Shown: positions 7,493-16,458 of the stretch, piece by piece
Layout: each line of letters begins with the position of its first letter
Position numbering within the stretch: the stretch's first letter is position 1
Assembly (NCBI RefSeq): GCF_013410405.1
Contig: NZ_JACCFK010000002.1
Span: forward strand, 1,116,001 to 1,180,000
Length of the DNA stretch: 64,000 nt
From: Amycolatopsis endophytica
GTDB lineage: Bacteria > Actinomycetota > Actinomycetes > Mycobacteriales > Pseudonocardiaceae
Direction of reading: 5' to 3'
Position numbers and translations under genes: made by a program
Notes under the pieces: generated by a model
The model's database searches: none
Seen by the model: only the letters and a program-made list of their open reading frames with translations
What the model was told of the DNA's origin: nothing

Positions 7493-8910
7493 CTGCCGGT
7501 GTCCGGCTCGACGAGCAGGTCGACGCCCTCGGTGTCGACGACGCGGCAGCGCACCAGCTGACCCACGTCCAGCCCGTCCCCGTCCAGCAGGACGCAGGCG
7601 CCGTCGACCTCGGGTGCCTGGTGTGCCGCGCGGCCGGAGACCTCCTCGTCGTCGGCCTCCTCGATCAGCACGTCGACGGTCTCGCCGATCCGGTCCTCGG
7701 CGCGCTGCGCGGTCAGCTCCTCGACCAGGGCGGACACCCGCGCCACGCGCTCGGCGACCACCTCCGGGTCGATCTTGGCGTCGTAGGTCTCGGCCTCGGT
7801 GCCGTCCTCGTCGGAGTAGCCGAACACGCCGACCGCGTCCAGGCCGGCCTCGGTGAGGAAATGCTCCAGCTCGGCCACGTCGTCCTCGGTCTCACCGGGG
7901 AAACCGACGATGACGTTGCTCCGGATGCCCGCCTCCGGCGCGTACTCGCGGATCTGCTGGATCAGCGCGAGGAAGGACTTGGTGGAGCCGAACCGGCGCA
8001 TCCGGCGCAACACCGTCTCGCTGGAGTGCTGGAACGACATGTCGAAGTAGGGCGCCACGCCGGGCGTGGTCGCGATCGCGCGCACCAGGTCCGGGCGGGT
8101 CTCGGCGGGCTGCAGGTAGGACACCCGGACCCGCTCGACACCGTCGATCTCGGCCAGACGCGGCAGCAGCCGCTCCAGCGCGCGGGTGCCGCCCAGGTCA
8201 CGGCCGAGGTCCTTGCCGTAGGAGGTGGAGTTCTCGCTGACCAGGAACAGCTCCTTGACGCCCTCGCGGGCCAGCCACGCGGCCTCGGCGACGATCTCGT
8301 CCGGATGCCGCGACACGAACGAACCGCGGAAGGAGGGGATCGCGCAGAACGAGCACCGGCGGTCGCAGCCGGAGGCGATCTTCAGCGCGGCCACCGGCGA
8401 GGTCGACAGCCTGCTGCGCAGCACCCGCGGGCCCCAGCCGTGGCCGGGGATCGCGACCTCGTCGCTGGCGGCGGCCCGCTCCACGGGGGTGATCGGCAGC
8501 AGCTTGCGGCGGTCGCCCGGGGTGTGCGAGGCGATGGCGCGACCGGCGGCGACGTCGTCGAGGCGGGCGGCGAGGTCGGCGTAGTGGTCGAAGCCGAGCA
8601 CCGCGTCGGCCTCCGGCAGGCTGTCCGCCAGCTCGGCGCCGTACCGTTCGGCCATGCAGCCGACCGCCACGACCTTCGCGCCGGTGTCGGCCGCGGCCAG
8701 CAGGGTGTCCACTGAGTCCTTCTTCGCCGACTCGACGAACCCGCAGGTGTTGACGACGATGACGTCGCTGCCCTCGGCTTCCCCGGCGAGTTCCCAGCCC
8801 CCTTCGGCGAGGCGGCCGGCCAGCTCTTCGGAGTCCACCTCGTTGCGGGCGCAGCCCAACGTCAACAGGGAGACACGGCGGCCGGGGGACCCGGTGGCGG
8901 CAGAAGACAC
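7489..8910 (-). CDS. rimO: Ribosomal protein S12 methylthiotransferase RimO
   Basis: 473 residues. Radical-SAM enzyme that methylthiolates an aspartate in ribosomal protein S12 using two [4Fe-4S] clusters. The N-terminal UPF0004 domain starts [15 protein letters not shown] with conserved cysteines (also [13 protein letters not shown] and [10 protein letters not shown]); the radical-SAM cluster motif is [18 protein letters not shown] near residue 190; a TRAM RNA-binding domain ends the protein ([10 protein letters not shown]...). Long upstream in-frame codons run antisense to the GNAT gene, so the GTG at 8910 just before the conserved N terminus is taken. The stop overlaps the pgsA start (ATGA). 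Confidence 0.95.
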   Translation of the reverse strand: MSSAATGSPGRRVSLLTLGCARNEVDSEELAGRLAEGGWELAGEAEGSDVIVVNTCGFVESAKKDSVDTLLAAADTGAKVVAVGCMAERYGAELADSLPEADAVLGFDHYADLAARLDDVAAGRAIASHTPGDRRKLLPITPVERAAASDEVAIPGHGWGPRVLRSRLSTSPVAALKIASGCDRRCSFCAIPSFRGSFVSRHPDEIVAEAAWLAREGVKELFLVSENSTSYGKDLGRDLGGTRALERLLPRLAEIDGVERVRVSYLQPAETRPDLVRAIATTPGVAPYFDMSFQHSSETVLRRMRRFGSTKSFLALIQQIREYAPEAGIRSNVIVGFPGETEDDVAELEHFLTEAGLDAVGVFGYSDEDGTEAETYDAKIDPEVVAERVARVSALVEELTAQRAEDRIGETVDVLIEEADDEEVSGRAAHQAPEVDGACVLLDGDGLDVGQLVRCRVVDTEGVDLLVEPDTGR

Positions 8911-8989
8911 GACACTCAGGGTAGCTGGCGGGCGCGGGCGTGGCCGAACCCACCGCGACAGGGCCCGTCCGGCCCGATACGGTCGATCG

Positions 8990-9502
8990 GTGCACGGTGA
9001 TCCTTCCAGTACGGTCGAGATCCGGCGTGCCCGGATCTCGGATGTCCGCAAGATCAAGGCTCTGGTGGACGCGGACGCGGGGCGGGTGCTGCTCGAGAAG
9101 GAGCTCGTCACGCTGTACGAGGACATGCAGGAGTTCTGGGTCGCCGTCCGCGACGGGGAGATAGTGGGCTGCGGCGCGCTGCACGTCCTGTGGGAGGACC
9201 TGGCCGAGATCCGCACGGTCGCGGTCGACAAGCGGATGCGCGGGCAGGGCATCGGGCACCGGCTGGTCGCGCAGCTGATCACGCTGGCACGCGAACTGGG
9301 GCTGCGCCGCGTTTTCGTGCTCACCTTCGAGACGAGTTTCTTCGCCCGCCACGGGTTCACCGAGATCGACGGCACGCCCGTGGTGAGCGCGGTCTACGAG
9401 GAGATGCGCCGCTCGGTCGACCCGGGTGTGGCCGAGTTCCTCGAACTCCCCTACGCCAAGCCGAACACGCTCGGCAACTCGCGGATGCTGCTGGAGCTGT
9501 AG
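8990..9502 (+). CDS. argA: GNAT-fold amino-acid N-acetyltransferase (ArgA-like)
   Basis: 170 residues. GNAT fold with the acetyl-CoA loop [18 protein letters not shown] at about residues 80-97 and a C-terminal [17 protein letters not shown] typical of the short N-acetylglutamate synthases. In M. tuberculosis the equivalent gene next to ftsK (Rv2747) makes N-acetylglutamate, the first step of arginine biosynthesis, from glutamate or glutamine. Length and gene order agree. It is transcribed away from rimO and starts with GTG; the divergent space is only 79 bases. Confidence 0.85.
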   Translation: MHGDPSSTVEIRRARISDVRKIKALVDADAGRVLLEKELVTLYEDMQEFWVAVRDGEIVGCGALHVLWEDLAEIRTVAVDKRMRGQGIGHRLVAQLITLARELGLRRVFVLTFETSFFARHGFTEIDGTPVVSAVYEEMRRSVDPGVAEFLELPYAKPNTLGNSRMLLEL

Positions 9503-9514
9503 CGCTGTGCTCGT

Positions 9515-9531
9515 CGGGTGAAGTTCACCCG
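9515..9531. promoter_or_regulatory. 17-base palindrome CGGGTGAA-G-TTCACCCG
   Basis: Two perfect 8-base arms flank one base, 12 bases after the argA stop and about 80 bases before the phospholipase gene. It looks more like a protein-binding operator than a terminator, since the loop would be too small and no T-run follows. The bound regulator is unknown. Confidence 0.35.
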
Positions 9532-9613
9532 GTGTCCGCCTTTCGGGTCTGGTGGTCACGACCCGGTGCGCCGAAGCTGATCATGCCCCGTCCCGATCAG
9601 CGAGGAGCCCCGG

Positions 9614-10033
9614 ATGCGCACCGCCGCCCGTCTGCTGTCCACGGCCGCACTGGCCACCGCACTGGTGTCCGGCGCCGGCACCGCCCAGGCCGTCGACATC
9701 GAATCGGTGACCGACACCTACCTCTTCGGCACCTCGCTGAGCCGGTTCGAGCAGATCCGGGCCGACCAGCCGTACGCCTCCTCGCTCGACTGGTCCTCCG
9801 ACACCTGCTCGTGGTCGCCGGACAAACCGTTCGGGTTCGACTTCGCCCCCGCCTGCCACCGTCACGACTTCGGCTACCGCAACTACAAGAAGCAGGACCG
9901 CTTCACGAGCACGAGCCGCAAGAAGATCGACGACAACTTCTACACAGACCTCAAGAACATCTGCGGGAGCAACGTCGCGTGCAAGGGCACCGCGTGGACC
10001 TACTACCAGGCGGTGCGGCAGTTCGGGGACTGA
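9614..10033 (+). CDS. Secreted prokaryotic phospholipase A2
   Basis: 139 residues. A signal peptide occupies about residues 1-26 (TAAR then hydrophobic core, AQA-VD cleavage). The mature part carries the actinobacterial PLA2 signature ACHRHDFGYRN with the His-Asp catalytic pair, plus four Cys (in DTCSW, PACHRH, KNICGS, NVACKG) able to form two disulfides, as in the Streptomyces violaceoruber enzyme. It hydrolyses the sn-2 acyl ester of phospholipids outside the cell. GAGGAG lies 6 bases before the ATG. It sits between argA and ftsK, which are adjacent in M. tuberculosis, so it is an insertion in the conserved order. Confidence 0.92.
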   Translation: MRTAARLLSTAALATALVSGAGTAQAVDIESVTDTYLFGTSLSRFEQIRADQPYASSLDWSSDTCSWSPDKPFGFDFAPACHRHDFGYRNYKKQDRFTSTSRKKIDDNFYTDLKNICGSNVACKGTAWTYYQAVRQFGD

Positions 10034-10100
10034 CAGGCCGGCACTCGTCTGCCGAAGACGGCGGCTTCCAAGATCAAGGGCGCGCCGCCTCGATGACGTG

Positions 10101-12605
10101 CTACTCCTCGCCGTCGTCCGCGGGCATCGAGCCGCCGCGGATGAGCATCAGGGTGCCCTCCAGGTCCTCGGGCTTGACCAGCACGTCGCGGGCCTTCGAG
10201 CCCTCCGACGGGCCCACCACGCCGCGGGTCTCCAGCAGGTCCATCAGCCGCCCCGCCTTGGCGAACCCGACACGCAGCTTGCGCTGCAGCATCGACGTCG
10301 AGCCGAACTGGGAGGTGACGATCAGCTCGGCCGCCTGCAGCAGCACGTCGAGGTCGTCGCCGATGTCGGGGTCGATGTCCTTCTTCTCGCCCGCCTTCGC
10401 GGCGGTGACACCCTCCTGGTACTCCGGCTGCGCCTGCTCCTTGGTGAAGTCGACGACCGAGGCGATCTCGTCGTCGCCGACGTAGGCGCCCTGGATGCGG
10501 ACCGGTTTGCCCGCGCCCATCGGCAGATACAGGCCGTCGCCCATGCCGATCAGCTTCTCGGCGCCCGGCTGGTCGAGGATGACGCGCGAGTCGGTCAGCG
10601 ACGACGTCGCGAACGCCAGCCGCGACGGCACGTTGGTCTTGATCAGGCCGGTGACGACGTCGACCGAAGGCCGCTGCGTGGCCAGCACCAGGTGGATCCC
10701 GGCGGCGCGGGCCTTCTGGGTGATCCGCACGATCGCGTCCTCGACGTCGCGCGGGGCGGTCATCATCAGATCGGCCAGCTCGTCGACGATCGCCATGATG
10801 TAGGGGTAGGGGCGGTACTCGCGCTCACTGCCCGGCGGGGCGGTGATCTCCCCCGAGGAGACCTTGCGGTTGAAGTCGTCGATGTGGCGCACCCGGTTGG
10901 CCTGCATGTCCTGGTAGCGCTGCTCCATCTCCTCCACCAGCCAGGCCAGCGCGGCCGCGGCCTTCTTCGGCTGGGTGATGATGGGCGTGATCAGGTGCGG
11001 GATGCCCTCGTACGGCGTCAGCTCGACCATCTTCGGGTCGATCAGGATCATCCGGACCTCTTCCGGCGTCGCCCGCGCCAGCAGCGACACCAGCATCGAG
11101 TTGACGAAACTCGACTTACCGGAACCGGTGGAGCCCGCGACCAGCAGATGCGGCATCTTCGTCAGGTTCGCGGTGACGAAGTGGCCCTCGATGTCCTTGC
11201 CCAGCCCGATGACCATCGGATGGGTGTCCTTGCCCGCGGTGGAGCTGCGCAGCACGTCACCGAGGCGGACCATCTCGCGGTCGGAGTTGGGCACCTCGAT
11301 GCCGACCGCGGACTTGCCCGGGATCGGCGCGAGCAGGCGGACGTTGTCGGTGGCCACCGCGTAGGCGATGTTCTTGGTCAGCGCGGTGATCTTCTCGACC
11401 TTCACGCCGGGTCCCAGCTCGACCTCGTAGCGGGTCACCGTCGGGCCGCGGGTGAAACCGGTGACCTGCGCGTCGACGTTGAACTGCTCCAGCACGCCGC
11501 TGATCGCCTCGATCATGGCGTCGTTGGCCTTGCTGCGGGTCTTGGGTGCGTCACCCAGCTGCAGCAGGTCGGCGGGCGGCAGGTGGTAGTCGCCCTCGAC
11601 GGTGCGGGTGACCGTGAGCGGGGCTTCGGTCTTCTTCTGCTTCTTCTCCGGCACCTCGGCGGGCGGCGGGGCGAGGGCCTTCGGCGGGCGGGCCGGGGTC
11701 GGGGTCTCGGCGAGCGCGGATTCGATGTCCAGCTGCTCGCCCTCGCCGTCCGCGCCGGTGGCCTGGCGCCGACGCGAGGGTTTGCGCAGGCGGACGGACT
11801 TCGGATCGGCCTCGGTGACCGCTTTGTCCTTCTCACGCTGGTCGGCCCGCGCCCGGCGCTCCGCCTCCTCCTCGGCCAGCTCCTCGGGGTCCAGGCCCCA
11901 CGTGCGGACCAGGTGCGGGATGTCACGGATGCGGGTGCCGGTGAACACCAGCACGCCGAACGCCAGCGCGATGACCAGCAGCGGGACCGCGACCCAGGTG
12001 GTCACACCCTGGGCGAGCAGGTCCCCGGAGACGTAGCCGATCACGCCACCGGCGTAACGCTGGTCCCCGGTGTCGGCGGGGCGGCCGTTGAACAGGTGCA
12101 GCAGGCCCAGCAGCGCGAGCACGCCCAGCAGGCTGCCGATGACCATGCGCGGACGGATCTCCGGCTGCGGTTCGGTGCGCATCAGGGTCACCGCGGTGAC
12201 CACCAGCACCAGCGGCAGCGTGACCGCCCCGGCACCGAGGATCGTGCGGGTGCCCAGCTCGACGTAGCCGCCGACCGGTCCCGCCGCGCGCCACCAGACA
12301 CCGGCGGCGATGAGGACGGCGAGCGCGATGTAGCCCATGCCGAGTCCGTCGCGGCGGTGCTCGGGTTCGAGTTCGCGGGTGCGGCCGACCGTGCGCACCA
12401 GACTGCCGGTGCCCTTGGCCAGCAGGTTCCAGCCGCCGCGGACGGCCTTGCTGAACGTGCCCGCCTTCTTCCTCGGGGCCGGCTTGCGGGCACGCGAGGA
12501 CGACGCGGGCCGCGACCGGGTGGCGCCGCGCGCGGGCTTGCGCGCCGTGCCGCCCTTGCCGGTCCGATTCGTGCCGCTGCTCCTCGTCGCCGACCCGCTA
12601 GCCAT
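10101..12605 (-). CDS. ftsK: DNA translocase FtsK/SpoIIIE
   Basis: 834 residues. A basic, Ser/Arg/Lys-rich N terminus precedes about four transmembrane helices (residues ~90-250), a charged Pro/Glu linker, then the motor: the alpha/beta domain with Walker A AGSTGSGKSSFVNSML, Walker B ILIDPKMVEL and the arginine-rich TQRPSVDVVTGLIKTN region, and a C-terminal winged-helix gamma domain (RVGFAKAGRLMDLLETRG) that reads KOPS-type sequences. It pumps chromosomal DNA through the division septum. ATG 12605 is used; an in-frame GTG at 12614 would add three residues. It is divergent from the acyltransferase gene. Confidence 0.95.
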   Translation of the reverse strand: MASGSATRSSGTNRTGKGGTARKPARGATRSRPASSSRARKPAPRKKAGTFSKAVRGGWNLLAKGTGSLVRTVGRTRELEPEHRRDGLGMGYIALAVLIAAGVWWRAAGPVGGYVELGTRTILGAGAVTLPLVLVVTAVTLMRTEPQPEIRPRMVIGSLLGVLALLGLLHLFNGRPADTGDQRYAGGVIGYVSGDLLAQGVTTWVAVPLLVIALAFGVLVFTGTRIRDIPHLVRTWGLDPEELAEEEAERRARADQREKDKAVTEADPKSVRLRKPSRRRQATGADGEGEQLDIESALAETPTPARPPKALAPPPAEVPEKKQKKTEAPLTVTRTVEGDYHLPPADLLQLGDAPKTRSKANDAMIEAISGVLEQFNVDAQVTGFTRGPTVTRYEVELGPGVKVEKITALTKNIAYAVATDNVRLLAPIPGKSAVGIEVPNSDREMVRLGDVLRSSTAGKDTHPMVIGLGKDIEGHFVTANLTKMPHLLVAGSTGSGKSSFVNSMLVSLLARATPEEVRMILIDPKMVELTPYEGIPHLITPIITQPKKAAAALAWLVEEMEQRYQDMQANRVRHIDDFNRKVSSGEITAPPGSEREYRPYPYIMAIVDELADLMMTAPRDVEDAIVRITQKARAAGIHLVLATQRPSVDVVTGLIKTNVPSRLAFATSSLTDSRVILDQPGAEKLIGMGDGLYLPMGAGKPVRIQGAYVGDDEIASVVDFTKEQAQPEYQEGVTAAKAGEKKDIDPDIGDDLDVLLQAAELIVTSQFGSTSMLQRKLRVGFAKAGRLMDLLETRGVVGPSEGSKARDVLVKPEDLEGTLMLIRGGSMPADDGEE

Positions 12606-12724
12606 GCCTTCCACGGTAACCGTCCAGGCCCAGCAACCCCAGGTGCCACACTCGGCCCACGGTGAACTTTCGCCTCACCGGCAGACCTTGATCGGCCGAT
12701 CCGGTGATCTGACATGCTGACGCC

Positions 12725-13534
12725 ATGTTCGCGCTGCACGACGACGACACCGCGCAGACACGCCGCAGGCCCCCGGCGGTCTGGCGGACGATGACCCGGA
12801 TCGACCAGGGCCTGGTGTCGCTGACCGGCCGTCTGCGCGTCACCGGGCGGATCGCGCCCGGGCTGCGGGGACGGCCGTTCCTGATGGCCGCGAACCACAT
12901 CGGCGTGTTCGACCCGTTCGTGCTGATCGCCGCGTGCCGCCGGATCCGGGTGTCGCCGCGCTTCCTGCTGGCGGGCGGGATCCTGGACGCGCCGGTGATC
13001 GGGCCCGCGCTGAAGGTGAGCGGGCACATGCGCATCGACCGCGGCAAGGCGAGCGCGGTGGAGCAGTTCACGCGGGCCGTGGAGGAGATGCGGACAACGC
13101 CGGACCCGATCATCGTCTACCCGGAGGGCCGGATCAGCCACGATCCGGGCCTGTGGCCGGAACGCGGCAAGACGGGCGCGGCCCGGCTCGCGATCGCCGC
13201 CGGGGTGCCGGTGGTGCCGATCAGCCAGTGGGGCGCGCACGAGGCCGTCTACTGGGGCACGGAACGGGTCGAAGGGCCCGCGGACCTGCTGCCGCTGGCG
13301 CGGTCCGGCCTCACCGCCCCGCTGCGGCGCCCGACGTACCGCGTGCACTTCGGCGAGCCGGTCGACCTCGGCGACATCGAACCGGACCGCCCGGGCGCCG
13401 GAGTGCGCGCCCACGCGAAGATCATGCGCGCCATCACCGCCGGGTTGGTGCCGTTGCGCGCCGATGAGCCCGACCGTCCCCGGTTCGTGGATCCGACGCG
13501 GCCCACGGATACCGTCAGCCCCTGGCGGCCCTGA
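12725..13534 (+). CDS. Lysophospholipid acyltransferase family protein (PlsC-like)
   Basis: 269 residues. Motif I of acyl-glycerophosphate acyltransferases is NHIGVFD (residues ~58-64, NHx4D), motif III is VYPEGRIS, and GVPVVPISQW is motif IV. The family transfers an acyl chain to lysophosphatidic acid or related lysolipids at the inner membrane face. There is a basic N terminus and no clear N-terminal helix. The C-terminal ~25 residues are polar and Pro/Asp rich. The acceptor lipid cannot be stated from sequence. It is transcribed divergently from ftsK with a 119-base gap and followed by a tandem repeat. Confidence 0.88.
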   Translation: MFALHDDDTAQTRRRPPAVWRTMTRIDQGLVSLTGRLRVTGRIAPGLRGRPFLMAANHIGVFDPFVLIAACRRIRVSPRFLLAGGILDAPVIGPALKVSGHMRIDRGKASAVEQFTRAVEEMRTTPDPIIVYPEGRISHDPGLWPERGKTGAARLAIAAGVPVVPISQWGAHEAVYWGTERVEGPADLLPLARSGLTAPLRRPTYRVHFGEPVDLGDIEPDRPGAGVRAHAKIMRAITAGLVPLRADEPDRPRFVDPTRPTDTVSPWRP

Positions 13535-13571
13535 CCTTCCCGTCCCCGAGCAGCCAACACGCCAGCGGGAG

Positions 13572-13634
13572 CGGCGTGTTTGCCGCTCCGGGCGCCGTGT
13601 TGGCCACTCCGGGCGCCGTGTTGGTCATTCCGGG
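13572..13634. repeat. Three tandem 21-base units (intergenic)
   Basis: Units at 13572-13592, 13593-13613 and 13614-13634. The second and third units differ at two positions; the first is more diverged. Each contains GTGTT and ends CTCCGGG or TTCCGGG. An inverted copy of the core (CAACACGCC) lies just before at 13555-13563. It fills the space between two converging genes. I recall similar units as frequent in Amycolatopsis intergenic regions, but this was not checked. Confidence 0.75.
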
Positions 13635-13639
13635 CGGCG

Positions 13640-14986
13640 TCAGCGGCGGTGGGCCGCGCCCGGATGTGACGCCGCCAGCCTCGGGCCCGCTCCACCCAGC
13701 TGCTCTCGCAGCGTGCCGGACGGCGGCTCGGCCGGGACGCGGCCCCGGCGGCGCAGTTCCGGCACCACGAACCGGGCGAAGTCGGCGAACGTGCCGGGCG
13801 TGGTGACGTAGGCGAGGTTGAACCCGTCGACGTCGGCCTCCTCCACCCAGCGCTCCAGTTCGTCCGCGACCTCGGCACCCGAACCGGCGATCACCGGGCC
13901 ACGGCCGCCCAGTCCGATGAACCCGGCCAGCTCACGCGGGGTCCAGGCACGGTCCGCGGTGGTGAAGGACGCCAGTGCCGACCGGTTGGCGTCGCCGTCC
14001 TGGTACGTCAGTGGCTCGTCCACCTCCAGCGAGGACAGGTCCACTCCCGTCCACCCGCCGAACAACGCGAAGGCACCGTCGACCGAGACCAGCGACTGGT
14101 ACTCCCGCAGCTTCGCCGCCGCCTCCTCCGACGTCGCGGCCGCCACCGGCGTCAGCATCGTGAAGATCTTCACCGACCGCGGGTCCCGGCCCTGCTCGGC
14201 GACGCCCGCGCGGATCGCGTCCACCGACCGGCGCACCACCGAGGGCGAGGGCCCCGACACGAACACCGCCTCGGCGTGCCGGGCCGCGAACCGGACGCCC
14301 CGCGGCGACGCGCCCGCCTGGAACAGCACCGGCGTACGCTGCGGCGACGGCTCCGCCAGGTGCGGCCCCGGCACCGAGAAGTACTTGCCCTTGTGCCCGA
14401 TGTCGTGCACCTTCGCCGGATCGGCGTACACCCCGCCGGAGCGCACGACCGCGTCGTCCTCCCACGAGCCTTCCCACAGCTTGTAGCAGACTTCGAGGTA
14501 CTCCTCGGCGACCTCGTACCGCTCGTCGTGCGGAACCTGGGAGTCCAGGCCGAGGTTGCGCGCCGCACTGTCCAGATAGGACGTCACGATGTTCCACGCC
14601 ACCCGGCCACCGGTAAGGTGGTCCAGTGTGGACAGACGGCGGGCCAGCGAGTACGGCTGTTCGTAGGTCGTCGACACCGTGACCCCGAACCCGAGCCGCG
14701 AAGTGACCGCCGCCAGGGCGGGCAGCAGCACCGTCGGCTCGTTCACCGGCACCTGGGCGGCGTCGGCGACCGCCGCATCCTTCGAAGCGCCGTAGACGTC
14801 GTAGACGCCGAGCACGTCGGCGAGGAACAGGGCGTCGAACCCGCCCGCCTCCAGCGTCCGAGCCAGGTCCAGCCAGTACGGCAGGTCGGTGTAGCGGTGC
14901 CCCTCGTCGTCCGGGTGCTTCCACAGACCCGCCGACTGGTGGCCGACGCAGTTCATGTCGAACGCGTTCAGGTAGATGCGGCTCAT
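13640..14986 (-). CDS. Flavin-dependent (luciferase-like) monooxygenase, NtaA/SnaA/DszA type
   Basis: 448 residues, TIM-barrel FMN/FMNH2-dependent monooxygenase of the large-subunit NtaA/SnaA/DszA/SoxA group. Typical sequences are GGFDALFLADVLGVYDVY, EPTVLLPALAAVTSRLGFGV, and TGGRVAWNIVTSYLDSAARN. Such enzymes oxidise nitrogen- or sulfur-bearing small molecules using reduced FMN from a separate reductase. No reductase is seen nearby. Its ATG overlaps the stop of the symporter gene (ATGA) with GAGGAGGGG upstream, so the pair is translated together and the transporter may import the substrate (inference). The substrate is unknown. Confidence 0.9.
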   Translation of the reverse strand: MSRIYLNAFDMNCVGHQSAGLWKHPDDEGHRYTDLPYWLDLARTLEAGGFDALFLADVLGVYDVYGASKDAAVADAAQVPVNEPTVLLPALAAVTSRLGFGVTVSTTYEQPYSLARRLSTLDHLTGGRVAWNIVTSYLDSAARNLGLDSQVPHDERYEVAEEYLEVCYKLWEGSWEDDAVVRSGGVYADPAKVHDIGHKGKYFSVPGPHLAEPSPQRTPVLFQAGASPRGVRFAARHAEAVFVSGPSPSVVRRSVDAIRAGVAEQGRDPRSVKIFTMLTPVAAATSEEAAAKLREYQSLVSVDGAFALFGGWTGVDLSSLEVDEPLTYQDGDANRSALASFTTADRAWTPRELAGFIGLGGRGPVIAGSGAEVADELERWVEEADVDGFNLAYVTTPGTFADFARFVVPELRRRGRVPAEPPSGTLREQLGGAGPRLAASHPGAAHRR

Positions 14987-16281
14987 GCCAGCCCCTCCTC
15001 GTTGGTCTCCCGCGCGAACCACGCGGCGGCGAACGTCAGCACGGACAGCCCGGCGAAGTAGGCCACGATCAGCCACGGCCGCCCGTCACCCGCGACCAGC
15101 AGCGCCGCGGCGATCAGCGGTGCGAACCCGCCGGAGAGCACCGCACCGACCTGGTAGCCCAGCGAGGCGCCGCTGTAGCGCACGCGCGTGTCGAACAGCT
15201 CGCCGAACCAGGCGGCCTGCGGGCCGTACATCGCGTCGTGCACCACGTTGACGCCGAACACGATCGCCAGCACCACCGCCACCGCGGAACCGGAGTCCGC
15301 GGCCCAGAAGAACAACGCCAGCGCGACGATCCCGGCCACCGAGCCGAACAGGTACGGCGGCCGCCGTCCGAACCGGTCGGAGAGCAGGCCCCACAGCGGT
15401 GTGCTGACCAGCCCGATCGCCGAGGCGACCATCACCGCGACCAACCCGACCTGGCTGTCCTTGCCGAACGTGGTCTGCAGGTACGTCAGCGAGTACGTGG
15501 TCAGCAGCACGAACAACGCGATCTGCGACAGCCGCAGCCCGGTCGTCAGCGCCACGTTGCGTGGCTGGGTCCGCAGCACCTCGACCACCGGCAGTCGGGC
15601 GGTCTCCCCGCGTGCCCGCAGCTCGGCGAACGCAGGCGCGTCGGTCAGCCGCAGCCGGATCACCAGACCGATGACCACCAGCACGAAACTGAGCAGGAAC
15701 GGCAGCCGCCACGCCCAGGACAGGAACGCGTCGTCCCCGGCGATCGCGCGCACCGCGGCGTAGACGCCGGTCGCGAGCAGCATGCCCGCCGACGACCCGA
15801 GCTGCGTGAAGCTGCCGAACAGGCCGCGCCGCCCGGGCGTGGCGTGCTCGACCGACAGCAGCGCGGCGCCACCCCATTCCGCGCCGACGGCCAGGCCCTG
15901 CACCAGCCGCAGCACCACGAGCAGCGCCGGCGCGGCGATCCCGGCCTGCGCGAACGTGGGCAGCACCCCGATCGCCGTGGTGGCGATCCCCATCAGCAGC
16001 AGCGCGCCGACCAGCACCGCCTTGCGGCCGACGCGGTCCCCGAGGTGGCCGGAGATGACGGCCCCCACCGGCCGCGCCCCGAAGCCGACGGCGTAGGTGC
16101 CGAACGCCGCGAGCGTGCCCGCCGTCGAGGACACGTTCGGGAAGAACAGCGGTTTGAACACCAGCGCCGTGGCGGTGGCGTAGAGGTAGAAGTCGTACCA
16201 CTCGATGGTCGTGCCGATCATGCTGCCGATCGCGGCACTGCGGGGCGTCGTGCGGGGCGGGGACTGGGCGGTGGTCGTCAC
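14983..16281 (-). CDS. Metabolite:H+ symporter (MFS, MHS/ShiA-ProP group)
   Basis: 432 residues, 12 transmembrane helices. The start SMIGTTIEWYDFYLYATA and the loop GHLGDRVGRKAVL are signatures of the metabolite:H+ symporter branch of the major facilitator superfamily (shikimate, alpha-ketoglutarate, proline/betaine, citrate). A second DRFGRRPPYLFG motif marks the C-terminal half. It is the first gene of a two-gene unit with the flavin monooxygenase, so it may supply that enzyme's substrate. The upstream intergenic space was entered by the IS element. Confidence 0.9.
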   Translation of the reverse strand: MTTTAQSPPRTTPRSAAIGSMIGTTIEWYDFYLYATATALVFKPLFFPNVSSTAGTLAAFGTYAVGFGARPVGAVISGHLGDRVGRKAVLVGALLLMGIATTAIGVLPTFAQAGIAAPALLVVLRLVQGLAVGAEWGGAALLSVEHATPGRRGLFGSFTQLGSSAGMLLATGVYAAVRAIAGDDAFLSWAWRLPFLLSFVLVVIGLVIRLRLTDAPAFAELRARGETARLPVVEVLRTQPRNVALTTGLRLSQIALFVLLTTYSLTYLQTTFGKDSQVGLVAVMVASAIGLVSTPLWGLLSDRFGRRPPYLFGSVAGIVALALFFWAADSGSAVAVVLAIVFGVNVVHDAMYGPQAAWFGELFDTRVRYSGASLGYQVGAVLSGGFAPLIAAALLVAGDGRPWLIVAYFAGLSVLTFAAAWFARETNEEGLA

Positions 16282-16353
16282 GTCCTCGCACCGTAGGAGA
16301 TTCCCGAGCGTTCGCGGGCGACCTCTCAGATGCTGGAACCACCCCGGTGATCG

Positions 16354-16376
16354 CCTAGATGAGTGATTCCGTGAAG
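16354..16376. repeat. Left terminal inverted repeat of the IS
   Basis: Begins CCTAGATG and ends TGATTCCGTGAAG. It matches the reverse complement of 17330-17352 at 21 of 23 positions (AG versus GT in the middle). Confidence 0.88.
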
Positions 16377-16409
16377 ATCAGGTGAGGGGAGCCGCTGTGG
16401 GGGGTTGGG

Positions 16410-16458
16410 AGGAGGGTGTTCAAGATCAAACCGTGACGAAAGAACTGAACACCCTCCT
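16410..16458 (+). promoter_or_regulatory. 13-bp hairpin that traps the transposase ribosome-binding site
   Basis: AGGAGGGTGTTCA (16410-16422) is perfectly complementary to TGAACACCCTCCT (16446-16458). The left arm is the only Shine-Dalgarno-like sequence and the GTG start (16433) lies in the 23-base loop; the right arm is inside codons 5-9. Transcripts entering from outside the element would fold it and block translation, as known for other IS elements. Confidence 0.7.

Noticed and set aside
13572..13634. Possible CRISPR array
   Set aside because: The 21-base units are directly adjacent with no spacers and no cas genes are in the window. The same holds for 32232-32314.
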